Below, one piece after another: positions 45,874-57,700 of a stretch of DNA of 64,000 bases. The notes beneath the pieces were generated by a model, which made no database searches, had not been told where the DNA came from, and saw only the letters and a list, made by a program, of their open reading frames with translations. The stretch is from Bombyx mori. Taxonomy: Eukaryota > Arthropoda > Insecta > Lepidoptera > Bombycidae. Position 1 is the first letter of the stretch; each line of letters starts with the position of its first letter. The position numbers and the translations under genes are program-made. The DNA is taken from the NCBI RefSeq assembly GCF_030269925.1, contig NC_085107.1:6324001-6388000 (forward strand), given 5' to 3'.

Positions 45874-48800
45874 GCAAGTTTTAATTCCATTCGATCCTTG
45901 CGGATTAATTATCCGTCATCCAAGATACATATTAAAGGAAGCGTCATACGTATTTATCTAGGAATTACGCAAAATCGTGATCAATATTTATATGGGTACT
46001 AAAAACAAAAAAAATGTGTCGAGTGTCTAGTGTGAATATTGAGGTGATATGTCATTTTTATTTTAAAGTGTGTAATTGTATTTATTTCTTCTTCTTCTTA
46101 GTCGCATACTTGATTGCTGAAGGTCGTGTCCCTGAAAGCCCTTCGTGGCTCTTTGTACCATAAGCTTCCATTTCCTTCGGTTTTCGGCTTCTCTCAGGGC
46201 GGTCGTAACAAAGAGTTCAGTGAGCGCAGTTATCTGGTCTGACCAACGGTTTGGTGGCCGGCCAGCGGGTTTTTTCCCTTCTACCTTGCCCACCACAGTC
46301 AATTCCACCTATTCTATTCCGAACTAGTGAAAATGAGTTACCCTTTCGCTGTGATTTCATGAAACTATTCGCGCACCACCTATTGCACTATGATGACATT
46401 ATGGCATAAACTTTCCTTAGAATGCAAACAACAATTCTACTAAGTTAAACAGATAAACAGTTTACGAATGTATATAGGTCAATCATACAAACATCAAGTT
46501 TCATCCATATGTGCATTAGTGATGAAGTTGTATGGAATAAAATTTCGAATTCATTTGACCTGCCACAACGTCAATGCACATAAATATTGTTTAGCTGTGA
46601 CTGTGACAATGTCTTTCGAATAAAATATTGTATTTTCCCCTCTTTTTATTATATATTTACATAGATAAATAATCCCCCACCTTACCAAAATTGCAGTAAT
46701 GTTTTGTTTTGTTTTGTGAAAACAAGGACATAAACCTTTAAAAATACTTATACCATAATATGTTGATAGAAATTTTAGATATACCTAGTCAGGTCATAAA
46801 TTTTGTCACATGTTTAATGTAAAATAATTGAAACAAGTTTATTCATTATGTAACCATTCATATACCAAAATGAACTTAACAAAACATAGATTCTTATAAC
46901 CCTAAAGTTTATTCAAAATGACCTCCGTGATTTTGAATACAGGCCTTCAATCTGCGCGGCCAGTCGTCTATCGCAGCACGAACGAGGTCCATGTCAATAT
47001 CGGCGGCTGCCTTAATCAAGGATGTCTTGAGTGACTCCCAATTTGGGATGAGGCTTTGAGCACGCCTTTTCCTCCAAGTGTTGCCATATCTTGTAATCTA
47101 ACGGATTCAAATCTGGACTGGAGGAGGGCCAGTCTTCGTGCCGGATGAAGTCGATTTCACGCGCCGCCAGCCAGTCTTGTGTGCTCTTCGCTCTATGAGC
47201 TGGCGCCGAATCTTGTTGGAATACCCAGTGCCTGTTATTGAACATGGTATGAGAAACAGGTTCCACAAGGTTCGTCAGGACTGTATTTTGATACACAACT
47301 GCATTCGTTTTTACACCTTTCTCACAAAAATGTACCTCTGTTAAGCCCCAATAAGAAACTCCCAACCATACCATGAGCGAGGATGGAAAATGACCTCGTT
47401 GGACACGCGGAATACGGTTGCTCGCTTCTTCACTACTGTGTGCGTACACCTTATCATTTTGTTTGTTGTAGCTCTCTTCTACGGTAAAAATTTTTTCATC
47501 CGAAAAAAGAATTTCCCGATATTTTTTTCCCGCGTACCGCTTCAACAAAGCGCGGCATCTCTTCAGTCTCAGGTCCATTAGACGAGCATTCAAACGATGT
47601 CCTGTTTTTCTTCGATATGCCCGAAGCCCCAAGTCTTCATTTAACACCCTTTTCACCGTGGTTCTGCTTAACCCCATCTGAAGGGCCAACAGTTTCTGCT
47701 TACGTTTGGGATTTCTTTGAATTCGCGCCTTCACAGCTTTTATCACTCCTGGAGTCCTAACAGACCGAGGGCGACCACTTCTTGACCTGTCATCTACACT
47801 AGAGTCTTCATTGTATCGTTTGATGGTACAATAAACGAATCTTTTGGTTATATTCAAAATTTTCAGTATGTTAAAAATTTGAATTGGCGCGTAACCGCAA
47901 CGATGCAACGCAATAACTGCAACACTTCTTTAAGCGTCCACTCCATATTTAAAAATGAGTAAAATTCTAAAAGTATACCTTTTTATTTTCATGAACAACT
48001 CGAAATTCGAATTCAATAAACTTTTTTGTGGCCAGCATTCTAAAAGAAAAGTTTTTACTGTGTGACAATACTTATGACCTGACTAGTTTTATATATGGAT
48101 TATATGGATAGGTATATTTATTAGATCTCACGTTAATAATATTCTTCTTAAAATTTTGACGTTTCATACACGACTTAACTTATACATAAAGGAAAAATAT
48201 TTACCTACTGTTCTTAAATTCAAGTGAAAACTATATAAGTTTGTCAAGTTTTTAAAATTTAAAAGTTGTGTTGAACCTGGTTGAAACTACGTACGATGTC
48301 ATTTAAAAAAAGTGTTGTTTCTGGCATTCCATACTATAATATTTGATTTGTTTGTTTTTTTTTGTGCTATTTGTTTTTATTTCACATCAAATAAAAAAGA
48401 AGCAATGGATTGACATGATTATTCTAAAGTGATCGTTTTAAGTCAGAAGCTATGTCGCTACCTTTTATCCTGATAACACATTTCGTTCCCACAGGAAATC
48501 ATGTATTATTTTTAGAAAAATTGCGGGATTTCATTTGTTTAATTTTCTAGATAGTTTGTGAGATTAGTGTGTAATAGGTCCGTAGATCTTTGGTTTCCAT
48601 TTATTTAACAGACGCATAGCGTATTCGTATATGCTTTTATCATGCTCACGAATACATGTACCTATTAATAGTGACACAAAACTCATTGACAGCTTTCGGC
48701 GACGGGCAAAGCCGCGTCTACAGCTGTTTTTTTAATAATTACTCGTAATATTGATTACAGAGTCGTTCCATAGAAACGAATCTTATTATCCTATTGGTTT

Positions 48801-51800
48801 CATTTATTTGAACAAGAATCCTCACAAAATCATGTGCAATGTAATATTGCTGCGGGTTCAATGGTCAGTGGCCCCAGCTCACTGCGCATCAATACGATCT
48901 GACCCAGATTTGGCTAATATGTTGGACTTGTGGCGTATTAAATACAAAACGAAAGACGATCGTTTCCTCGGTTGGTATTCATTTATGTACAGTTTTGATT
49001 GCTACACGTAAACAAGACGACGATATCACCGATCTGGAAACTGGTCTCAAATATTTTGATAATACAACTTGAACATATGAGATTGAAGTCATTATGGTAT
49101 TGTTCTTGGGAGATATGGACAAGTGTACTGGTGGTAGGTACTATAGCGACCAAGAAGATATGAAAGATGTGCCGGTTTTTATATTTACTCCTGCAAATTT
49201 ATGTTTAAATCTCGGCTTAGTTGTAGTAGACACGAATACCCGCACTAGATGTAAACAACCGATGCATAGTAAGAAAATACAATAGGAAATATGTTATTTT
49301 CTAATATTGGATGGACCAGCAGTATTATACGTTTTCTACGCGTCGTTTATTTCGTTCTGTTCAATGTGTCCAATCCGTAATATTTAATGGGATGGGATGG
49401 ATTAGCAACATAATGGTTCAATCAAGGTAACGATTGTCTGCAAAGCTTTTAATATAAATATGTCCGTTACAGAACTAAAAGTAAAAAAAAGCATAATTCA
49501 CTGGCAATTTAACAGAATAGATTTTCAAAACAACATTGGATTATTCCTGCATGAAAATGTCACGTCTATTATTCCGTACGATGGTTAGTAATATAAACTA
49601 TTCACGTCCAAATTAAAATGAAATGAAAATTAGTTTAAAAGCTAACAAACCCTCTAATTTATTGCGGAGAAGACAAAAATATAAGCTACCGAAGACTTAA
49701 TAATGGATTACATGATGTGTGTAACGACTATAGGATTACGGTTCAAAATTACACGTCATTACGGATCCTCCCGATCCATTAACAGTGCTTTTAGGTACCA
49801 CAAGCACCGGTCACCATCCTCGTCGAACCCGTCGCTTGCGACGAAGGGCTCGACGAGCGAATCAATCCATAGACACAGAGAGCCCACTGAGTTTCTCGCC
49901 GGATCTTCTCAGTGGGTCGCGTTTCCGATCCCGTGGTAGATTCTGTGAAGCACTGCTCTTGCTAGGGTCAGTGTTAGCATCATTCCAGTTTGAGCTCCCA
50001 TGAGCTCACATACTAGTTAAGGTTACGCGGAAATAGCCTCTCAAGGCTATCAGCTTAGGTAGAAAAAAAAACGGTCCAAAGTGACTGTTGCTTGCAGCAC
50101 CATGAGTAAGTATGTCTATCAGTACATGAACGATTCACCTGCTAAAAATATTTTGCCGTATTAAATTGGCATGTGCAAAAAAAGTTGATTCGCGACATAG
50201 TCGAATCACTCGACATACACGAATACACCAGCCGCATTTCCAATTACGTAAATCTGGTTCTTCAGAATGCTTAAAGAAGCGCAGAATTAAACGTTTAAGG
50301 CTTATTATACAAGTTTGGAGTAATTTTGAGATCGTATGTGTTCTAATGATGACCATTGGATCTTCCCGTTCTAATTTTCAGTAACAACCATCAGTCCAAT
50401 TTCACCAGACGTCCGAGATCATGGTCACGAACAAATGTTCTTAATAAATTGGGATGTAATATTTAATAATAAAAGTAAGTAATTTTTAAAGTTCTTCATT
50501 ATAATATTATCCGACAATCTTACGCCAAGAATTGCACTCCCAAAAACTAAACACTATTTAGACTAGTAACCACAACGTTAGCAACCGCATTCTCTATTCG
50601 TGATTCAGTCGACCAATAGTGTTAGTGTGTTATCAGCATACTAATTATAAATCGACTTTATTATTTTCCGGATAATCTCGAAAAATGAAGAACATCTGCG
50701 TTCGGTATTACTATAATGGCGCTGCAAAAATTTGATTCAAATCAATCGTGTTATACATTTTAATAACAATTTCACGTTTCTTCTTCACGTAATGCTACTT
50801 GAATACAGTCAACATTTCGTGACACGTGGTGAATCCGTTATTTATTTCATTAAAGTGTGGGTGGACGTGAAATCTTTATTACGATAAGCTTTTAAGCTGT
50901 TGCGACGAGGGTCCTGGGTTCGATTCCCACATCGGGCAAACATTCACGAGATGACCAGGTTTGTTTGCTCTTCGTCTAGTTTTATTATCTATTTATGTAT
51001 ATATTTAAACAGATAATACAGGGAATCCTAATTTGGGGCACGAATCGGCACGATGATCGTGCGTTATTTGTTCCCATTTACTATTATTATTATTATAATA
51101 TGTTTATGTTGCTATGATATTACTCTAATAAGTTTAGATACTGATTTATTATGATTATTAGCTTAATAGGAGTTTCTGGATGATCGAAAATCAACCACAA
51201 ACGCTAGGTATCTCAAGATTTGTATTCATTTTGTGTATTTTTCTTTTATTACGTTCGCGAGATTTGAACTGTTGAGCCAAAAAATAATTTTTGATAACAC
51301 AAAAGACCATCAATCGCATCTGAATAATAAAATCTATTGATCAACATAAAATAACATGTCACTTATATTATGTGCATTGTTATTCATGTAGATAAATAAT
51401 ATTGTTTTCCATTTGCATTGACATAATATAGAAGTAGATTGAGTACACGTATTTTTTTATTTTTATACATTACTAGTGGTACCTCGGTAGTCGAAATTCG
51501 ACTATAATTAATTGAAATTATACGTTTGAACTATAATCACATCACTCTTTAATCACAGATTTCGCTAAGACTACATTAATGAGAAACAATATTAATTGAC
51601 AATAAATAAAGAGTATGTGTGTTGTGTCAAATACATGATAGTGTGTGTAGGTAATGTTTTTTTTTTATTAATTTAATGTATATTTTATGCATAATTAAAA
51701 AAAATATTAGCATTCTGCACTCCTTCTCTATATACTCTATAAGTGTTGGAAATTTCATATTCCTCCCTCCGTACAATTTTGGTAAAAAGGGGTACAAAGT

Positions 51801-52481
51801 TTTTGCTTCACGTAATAATATATAGATATATAATTTTTTGGGATTGATTTTATGAACTAGTAATAAAATTAAATACGATTATTATTTATTTTTAGGTGAA
51901 AAGCGTAATGTTACTGCTGTATACCTCGTGACATCTGAAAAATGTTTGGATCATGTTTCACAAATAATCGACGAAAAAAGACAGTATGAATTTTGTGCAA
52001 AGCCTACTCATGGTATTGGCTATAAGCTTGGTTAGCCCAGTTTATATTTTTATGTAAATCTTTGAAATATAATAATAATAATAAATGCTGATTGCTCCGT
52101 AAGGGAATTTTAAACAAACGCTAAATTACGATACAACTTTTTTGAGGCCGATTAAGAGAGTGAATCTTAAGGAAATTCCAAAAAGCCCTAATGTAAGACA
52201 AAGGCATTTTATTGGTCATCATGTAAATGTATACTTAAATATATTGTATACTTAAGCGCCTAGTTTTTGAGCACCTTCTGAGAAATTGAGTCCCTCACTT
52301 ATATTTAAATCAAAGCAAAAAATAAGTATTTTGTATTTCAGATCACGGAGCAGCATTTGTTGTAAATTCAAAGATAATTGGTTTTCTTTCCTGGGGTGAT
52401 AGACTTGGAAATGGGACACCCTTTATTGTCATCGGTCTGAGTTCATTTCAAACGTGGCTCGAAAATGCAATGATTTTCTAA
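45702..52481 (+). CDS. Membrane-anchored, catalytically inactive S1 serine protease homolog (possibly broken)
   Basis: A trypsin-fold protein. Exons: 45702-45873, 48761 to about 49007-49130 (end uncertain), 50382-50474, 51896-52030, 52342-52481. Exon 1 gives a cytosolic stretch and one hydrophobic segment (about residues 15-41), as in a type II anchor. Exon 2 has MCNVILL (Cys42 region) and PAHC (His57/Cys58). The third listed exon has LINWDV where proteases have the GWG segment. Exon 4 has the Cys168/Cys182 pair (SEKC, EFCA). The last exon has LDHGAAFVV in place of GDSGGPLVV, so the catalytic Ser is His, then FLSWGD and TWLENAMIF. Cys191 and Cys220 are both absent, a paired loss. No IVGG-type activation site is visible at the domain start. 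I infer a non-catalytic homolog. The Asp102 area needs a frame change near 49000 (NILIIQLE), so it may be a pseudogene or hold an assembly error. Confidence 0.68.
46064..46330 (-). mobile_element. Non-LTR retrotransposon C-terminal fragment
   Basis: On the minus strand: MELTVVGKVEGKKPAGRPPN, RWSDQITAL, ALREAENRRKWKLMVQRATK and GHDLQQ, then a 3' tail rich in aag repeats and aataaatac. It matches the C-terminus of LINE endonuclease/reverse transcriptases (GRPP.RW.D). 5'-truncated. Lies just left of the maT element in the same intron. Confidence 0.75.
46788..48083 (-). mobile_element. maT (DD37D) Tc1/mariner-type transposon, near complete, with TIRs
   Basis: A 1.3-kb element with terminal inverted repeats: left gtcaggtcataa at 46788, and its complement ttatgacctgac ending at 48083; the match goes on inside (ttgtcaca). 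TA flanks both ends (46786-46787 and 48084-48085), the usual target duplication of this superfamily. It carries a single transposase on the minus strand. It lies in the first intron of the protease homolog. The intact ends suggest a fairly recent insertion, although the coding region has frameshifts. Confidence 0.85.
46909..47946 (-). pseudogene. maT-family DD37D transposase, two frameshifts
   Basis: The long open frame covers 47012-47908 (298 codons). It has an N-terminal helix-turn-helix (RRYAP-like CGYAPIQIFNILKILNI), a GRPRSVRT linker, and the catalytic residues in LFSDEKIF, FQQDSAPAHRA and SPDLNPLDYKIWQHL. There are 37 residues between the second and third Asp, which is the maT signature. 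A plausible true start is an ATG at 47946 (MEWTLK) in another frame, needing a one-base change near 47932. Likewise a C-terminal segment ending WPRRLKACIQNHGGHFE, with stop at 46909, lies in another frame from about 47040. The full protein would be about 345 residues, the usual size. As read, no complete transposase can be made. Confidence 0.85.
48761..49007 (+). CDS. Protease homolog exon 2 with His57 region (3' end uncertain)
   Basis: Acceptor gattacag. In frame it reads SFHRNESYYPIGFIYLNKNP, then MCNVILLRVQWSVAPAHCAS, then LDLWRIKYKTKDD. CNVILL...PAHC matches the C42-GG-LI...AAHC58 block of S1 proteases, with about the right 41-residue distance from the domain start to His57. The frame closes at 49009 (taa). 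Another frame then gives ISPIWKLVSNILIIQLE, which resembles the Asp102 segment (DIALIQL) with Asn for Asp. Reaching it needs a one- or two-base shift around 49000-49008. Confidence 0.6.
49751..50069 (+). repeat. Family C repeat
   Basis: From cacgtcattacggatcctcc to atcagcttaggtagaaaaaa; well preserved. Lies in a protease-homolog intron. Confidence 0.8.
50382..50474 (+). CDS. Protease homolog exon (GWG-like segment)
   Basis: Acceptor ttttcag, donor gtaagt. It reads TTISPISPDVRDHGHEQMFL then INWDVIFNNK. Position and shape match the segment before and at Gly140-Trp141-Gly142 of S1 proteases. Phases on both sides (2 and 1) fit the next exon. Confidence 0.6.
50890..51095 (+). repeat. tRNA-like SINE of another family
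   Basis: B-box-like gggttcgattcccacatcgg, then cttcgtctagttttattatc and an att-repeat end. Weak A box. Similar fragments occur near 57600 and 61200. Confidence 0.5.
51473..51826 (-). mobile_element. Lep1-like Helitron, opposite orientation
   Basis: Reverse-complement copy of the same family: CTAG at 51473, palindrome agtcgaaattcgact just inside, and tatataga closing at 51826, again between A and T. 354 bp. Lies in an intron of the protease homolog, 70 bp before the next exon. Confidence 0.85.
51896..52030 (+). CDS. Protease homolog exon (Cys168-Cys182)
   Basis: Acceptor tttttag, donor gttagc, phase 1 at the end. Reads EKRNVTAVYLVTSEKC, then YEFCAKPTHGIGYKL. The V..S..C...FCA pattern is the S1 beta strand and methionine-loop disulfide. 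It lies 70 bp right of an inverted Helitron. Confidence 0.68.
52342..52481 (+). CDS. Protease homolog last exon (Ser195 replaced)
   Basis: Acceptor atttcag; the split Asp codon gives LDHGAAFVVNSKIIGFLSWG, then GNGTPFIVIGLSSFQTWLEN and a stop at 52479-52481. The layout is that of the S1 C-terminus (active-site loop, SWG, final helix), but Ser195 is His and the following Gly-Pro is Ala-Ala. A polyadenylation signal lies at 52542. Confidence 0.75.
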
Positions 52482-52541
52482 AGTACTTCATAATTTCGTA
52501 TTAGGCAAATATTAAAATGACGAATGAATACAGTTTATGCA

Positions 52542-52547
52542 AATAAA
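52542..52547 (+). terminator. Polyadenylation signal of the protease homolog
   Basis: AATAAA (within caaataaaataaag) about 60 bp after the stop. Confidence 0.5.
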
Positions 52548-53929
52548 ATAAAGTTTAATAGTATTTTTAATTTCTCTTCTCTAACATCTTTCTCTGTTGC
52601 GAGTGCTATATAGGTAGGAATTATTCTTCTCAATCGTTCGCTCATCTCATCTCATCTCATATAAGTTACAAAACCCAGATATATATAGGAATAATTGTAT
52701 ATCTATACAATAGTATTACTAGTCAAAAGCATTACTAGTTACGTTATCACAGTTCGCTATTAAAAACTATAACTTTTTACAATTATACTTAATTTCAAAC
52801 ATTTAGTCAATATTGCATGTACCTCTAATACCTACCTACCGAAATTCTTTTTACGTTATTTTAAATATTTATACGGTACGGCAGTACAATATTATATTAT
52901 CTGTTTACACCTGTTCACACCACGTCTTGTGAACTCCTTGCCAGCAAAATAAGTCGATTTTGAAAATAATAATCACAAGCATTTAAAAAAATAATTTTGA
53001 CAACTAAATGTTGTAGTAGGTACCTACTTAAGATATGGGTAATCATTAACAAAGTAAGCTCACTCAATGACATAAAGTCAGGATTTATTAACCAAAGACA
53101 CTGATTTTAAGAAAACATGAAAGCCAGACATTTTGGGTACCTACCAGGGCAGCACTAACCACTGACCAGACGATCCAAGTTTGTGAAATAATAAAGAGAG
53201 TAAATAAATATGAAATTTGATGCGAATAGTAACTCACCGTTCCACAAACTAGAACGTATTACTGCTTCACGACAGAAAATTTTTTTTGACTTATTAGTAT
53301 TAAAAAAAAATTGAGTCTTTCAAATTTATTAAATCTAAGCGGTTGTGGTCTACTCGTCGCATACTTCTACTGGAACAAGACTTCCTGCTTTGACTAGTGC
53401 TTGGCGATGTTGTAAATACCAGAGGTTGTTTTTAATGAAACGACAAAACGATTTATAAGCTACAAGTCCGTTATTTATAATAAATAACTGAATCATTCCT
53501 TTTCAAATAGTTTGGCAACACTCTAGTAATTTAGTGCTGCCATTTTCTATAATATTCCCAATGTGGTACATTCGGTGAAAACTTGGATAAGGTTCAGAAA
53601 AGAAATTTGGATGGATATTGAAAAATAAGGCGTCATTTCTAAGAAAAATAAATCCTATCTTTATACTATACCTTCCTGCACAGTATTAAAAATAATAATT
53701 TTACTGCATTTAAATATTGATAGTCAGCTTATTAGTTGCCATGAAAATTAAAAAATACTCAAATGACAGATTAATTTAGATTCTAGACAAAAATAAGCAC
53801 AAAATTCAAAAATCATAATTCTATATTTAATTTGGATAAAAAAGAGCTTTATTGAATTTAATTAACCAAAATACGAAGTTTGAATAGGTAGTTCAACATA
53901 ACACAGAACCAAATCGTGATAAATGTTGA
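52548..53929. other. Spacer between protease homolog and Unr
   Basis: AT-rich, with a ctcat microsatellite at about 52640-52660 and a short Bm1-like scrap near 53235-53280. No gene seen. Confidence 0.55.
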
Positions 53930-54652
53930 CATTCAATATGGCGGTATGTCGTCAGTGCTATGCTGTGTCGTGGTGAGATTCGATAATAACATAGTTTTGT
54001 ATTTATTATTTGCTGTCAGACACCATAACGTATGCGAAAATTTTGAATAATTGCGTAATTAATATGATACAGTATTCGCATTTATGAGAGCAGTTAAGGT
54101 AGTTTCATACGTTTCGGACATCGTTGTAATTTATGCAGATCGGTCTATCGGTCGGCGGTACCTACCTAGATAGCAATGATAAAATGTAGAACGTCCGTCG
54201 GATGCATCGTCTTGCTGTAATCCGGGCTTATTTAATGATTCGGTATAACGTTTCAATTGACGAAAAATAATTCTCTAATGACGGTGTTTCTTGCAGCTTG
54301 TGAATATCGACTTACAAACGTGCAGATAGCAACACGATTTTATTATTGTCTGCAACCGAGCCAATGCATCACGGAGCTCCGATTCAGCAAGCATTGAAGA
54401 CATCTGAGGATTTAGCTTAACACAATTTAAAGTACATAATTTTATTTTGCAACAATAGTGGTTTTGGTGTGTATTAAATGGTCACAGTCGCATTGGTACA
54501 TTATGTTCGCGTGAACGCAGACTTTATAAATATGATTTGATTAAAGCTTTGTAATCGCTGTAGATTAAATTGTGACACCATAAAATTAACTGTGATATAT
54601 TGGTAATAAAACAGATTTTTGACTCTTATACAAAAAACCTAAGAAAAATATA
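53930..54652 (+). promoter_or_regulatory. Likely Unr promoter and 5' UTR region
   Basis: No repeat is seen here and GC content is a little higher than its neighbours. At 53938 there is aatatggcggtatg, and at about 53970 cgtg/gtgaga, which could be a donor of a short non-coding first exon. At 54281-54296 ggtgtttcttgcag is a good acceptor, so a 5' UTR exon 54297-54770 is plausible. This is inference from splice-site quality only. Confidence 0.35.
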
Positions 54653-54770
54653 ATGTCTAGTAATCCTCAGTGGAAAATGTTCCAACCGCCAGATTCACAC
54701 TCATCTCCCCTGCAAGATATTTTAGATCTCCAGCACTCCAACATGCAGCACAAATCTTCGTATCGTAATG
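54653..54770 (+). CDS. Unr: Unr coding exon 1
   Basis: ATG at 54653 in context aatataatg, reading MSSNPQWKMFQPPDSHSSPL to HKSSYRN. It starts the low-complexity N-terminus. Donor gtgagt; one base is carried over. The start was chosen because it is the first ATG in frame after several stops upstream and the frame joins exon 2. Confidence 0.85.
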
Positions 54771-57700
54771 GTGAGTTTATTATAATTTGTTAATGTGTTG
54801 CAATTAATTCAATATCATTTAGTTTCTCAAATAAAATTAAAAGTGACTGAAAATGTGACTTAAGTTGTTACTCATTAAATATAGTATACCAAGTACAGTG
54901 ACCCAAAAGTGTTTTGTTTTAAAGAAAAAGACAATAGAAATATTTTGTATAATCATTCTTTTAACCAGTCTACAAAATATGCCCCGCAGTTTATAAAATT
55001 GTGGAGGTAGATGTAATCTTGATTTCAAAATTATAATAGCGTGATCATTCTTCAATGTAAAAAAATATTTAATGCATTTTTATTATGAACTTGCCAAGTG
55101 ATAAAAGGTCATGTTAAATGGGTCAATTGGTTCAAATTATAAATCCAGATAATATGATTTTTTTTATCCTCAATGTTAGTTGAGACATAAAATTATCTTT
55201 TTTTTATGTAAATCTTGATTCTGTGATTCAGTGTATATGTAAATCTTGATTCTGTAATTCAGTGCTAAAAATTCCACAGATTAGAATAATTATTAAAATG
55301 TCTTCAAAGACTGCTTAAGCTATTTTTATTGTTGGATAAACATTTGCAGCTTACTTCATTGACATTACAGCAATTGAAATGCTTGGCTTATTTAATCACA
55401 TTCAGTATTGAATATTAATCTGAAACAGTGGATATAAATTGGATTTAGATATAGATAAGCTCATGGTCCCTTGGTGTTAAGTAGAGAACCTGTGGACATT
55501 ACAATGTTGACCTCTGGTTATGTGGTTTTCTTTGATATAATGATTACTCTTAACTGAATTACATTTGTTTTGATATATTTAGAGATCATACAATGGTTTA
55601 TTTCGTTTCCCTGAAGGTACCTACAGCAGTGAGTACCCAAGTTCTCCTCGGGATAATTATAATGGTGGTTCCAAATCAAGTGGTGGAAACCGATTCTCAG
55701 GTGGATACAATGCTGATGGATGTCCAATGGGTGACTCAGCATATTCATCTTCTTCAACCAATAACAGTTCATCCCAATATGACTCAGTCAATCACCCACC
55801 TATTAGAGAGACCGGCATTATTGAAAAACTTCTCCATTCTTATGGTTTCATACAATGCTGTGAGAGGCAAGCCCGTCTTTTTTTCCACTTCAGTCAGTTC
55901 AGTGGTAATACTGAACATCTTAAAATAGGTGACCCTGTGGAATTTGAAATGACTTATGATCGTCGAACAGGCAAACCAATTGCATCAACAGTCACTAAAA
56001 TTGCACCGGAAGTGGTGAGTTTATTTTCAGATGAATATTAATAATTTCTATTATTTTGAATTATAATATCACCAACAAATTTATATAATGTTATGTTTTA
56101 CATAATAAGGTATTAAGCGAAGCTAGAGTCACAGGCACTGTAACAACAGAAGTAAAAGGTGAAGGATCTGGTGATAATACAGGTAGAATATCCTATGAAA
56201 CTCGTGGAGAATGTTTCTTCTTGCCCTATACAAAAGATGATGTTGAAGGGAATGTCACTTTACGCACTGGAGATGCTGTCAGCTTTCAAATTGCAACTAA
56301 TCAAAGGTAATTTTTATAGACGAAAAAGTATATTTTAGGTTACAGACAGAAAATAATGTTTTTTGCAATTTCAGAGGAACATTAGGTGCTTGTCATATAC
56401 GTTTTGAGAACCCCGTACATCCAGTTAAATATCATGGAGTTGTCTGCTCCATGAAAGAAAATTTTGGTTTTATTGAACGTGCCGATGTTGTAAAAGAGAT
56501 ATTCTTTCATTTTTCTGAAACTAAATGTAAAGAAGAATTGACTCTCGGTGATGATGTCGAGTTTATTATACAAACTAGAAATGTAAGTACATTACTTTGT
56601 AGAACAATAACGATCCTATAATTAGACTTTGACGTATTCAGATATTTATAACTTTGTGTTCTTCATAGGGCAAAGAAGTGGCATGTAACATTACTAAGTT
56701 ACCAAGTGGTTCAGTTGTGTTTGAAGATGTAAGTCCTGAAATAATGCGTGGTCAGGTGTTGAAGCCTTTGGAACGCGGTAACTTGGTGCGTGCAACACAG
56801 AACGATCCTCTCCCTGGGCGCATCCGATACCGTGCTGCAGATCATTCTGAAGTTGAGGTACATTTGTTTGGTTATTTGCAAATAAGTTATGATTCATATT
56901 AATATATCTATAATTAGTCTATAAGTAGAAACTTGATATGAGATATAAGTAGAAGTAATAGATAAATAATAAATAGATAATAGAATAATAACTATGAGAT
57001 ATAAGTAGGAATTGTGTATACATATTAACATCTATTCAAGGACTTGTTATAATTGTACAAAGAGTTTTTTTTAAATGCTGCCCTATAAAATCATTTTTCT
57101 ATATACATTACCCTCTCCTCAGCATTTCAAAACACATAGTTATATGACCTGCCTGCTTTTATGTATGGGCAATTCAAACTTCAATTAGGTCACCTTTTCA
57201 GTGCGTCTTTCTCGTTTTCTTTGGAACCCTTTTTCTTTTGGTACACTTAACAATACTTCTTTTGGAACATTTTATATTGTCTCTTGTTAGAGCCAATTTA
57301 TTCGAAGGTTATATAAGCTATGTAAATGAAATTTAAACGGTCTATTTTATATTGAAATGGGTACAGAATGGGGTTATGACGTTTACACACAAACATCATA
57401 AGAAAAAAGCAGTTCTTTATTCATTTCTTGAACTAGATGGTTGGATACACGAGCTCACAGATCACCTCGTGTTATGTATTGTAGTTATCGGAGCTCATAT
57501 ATATTATAAGGGTGATTACTGTCACTAAAGACATGAGGTTCGTCTCATTTGTATTGTTTAACGATTATCCCATGTATTTATATTTTATATACATAAGTAT
57601 GTATCAGTTTCAATAAAGGATATTCTAGTTTGGGGCCCAGGTGTCTTGTGCATCCCTCATTATTTATTTTTATATTTCACACCGAAATCCGTGACTTATT

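Noticed and set aside
49094..49285. 63-codon frame DVPVFIFTPANLCLN as a protease-homolog exon
   Set aside because: Tempting because of position, but it does not align to S1 blocks and its phase does not join the next exon at 50382.
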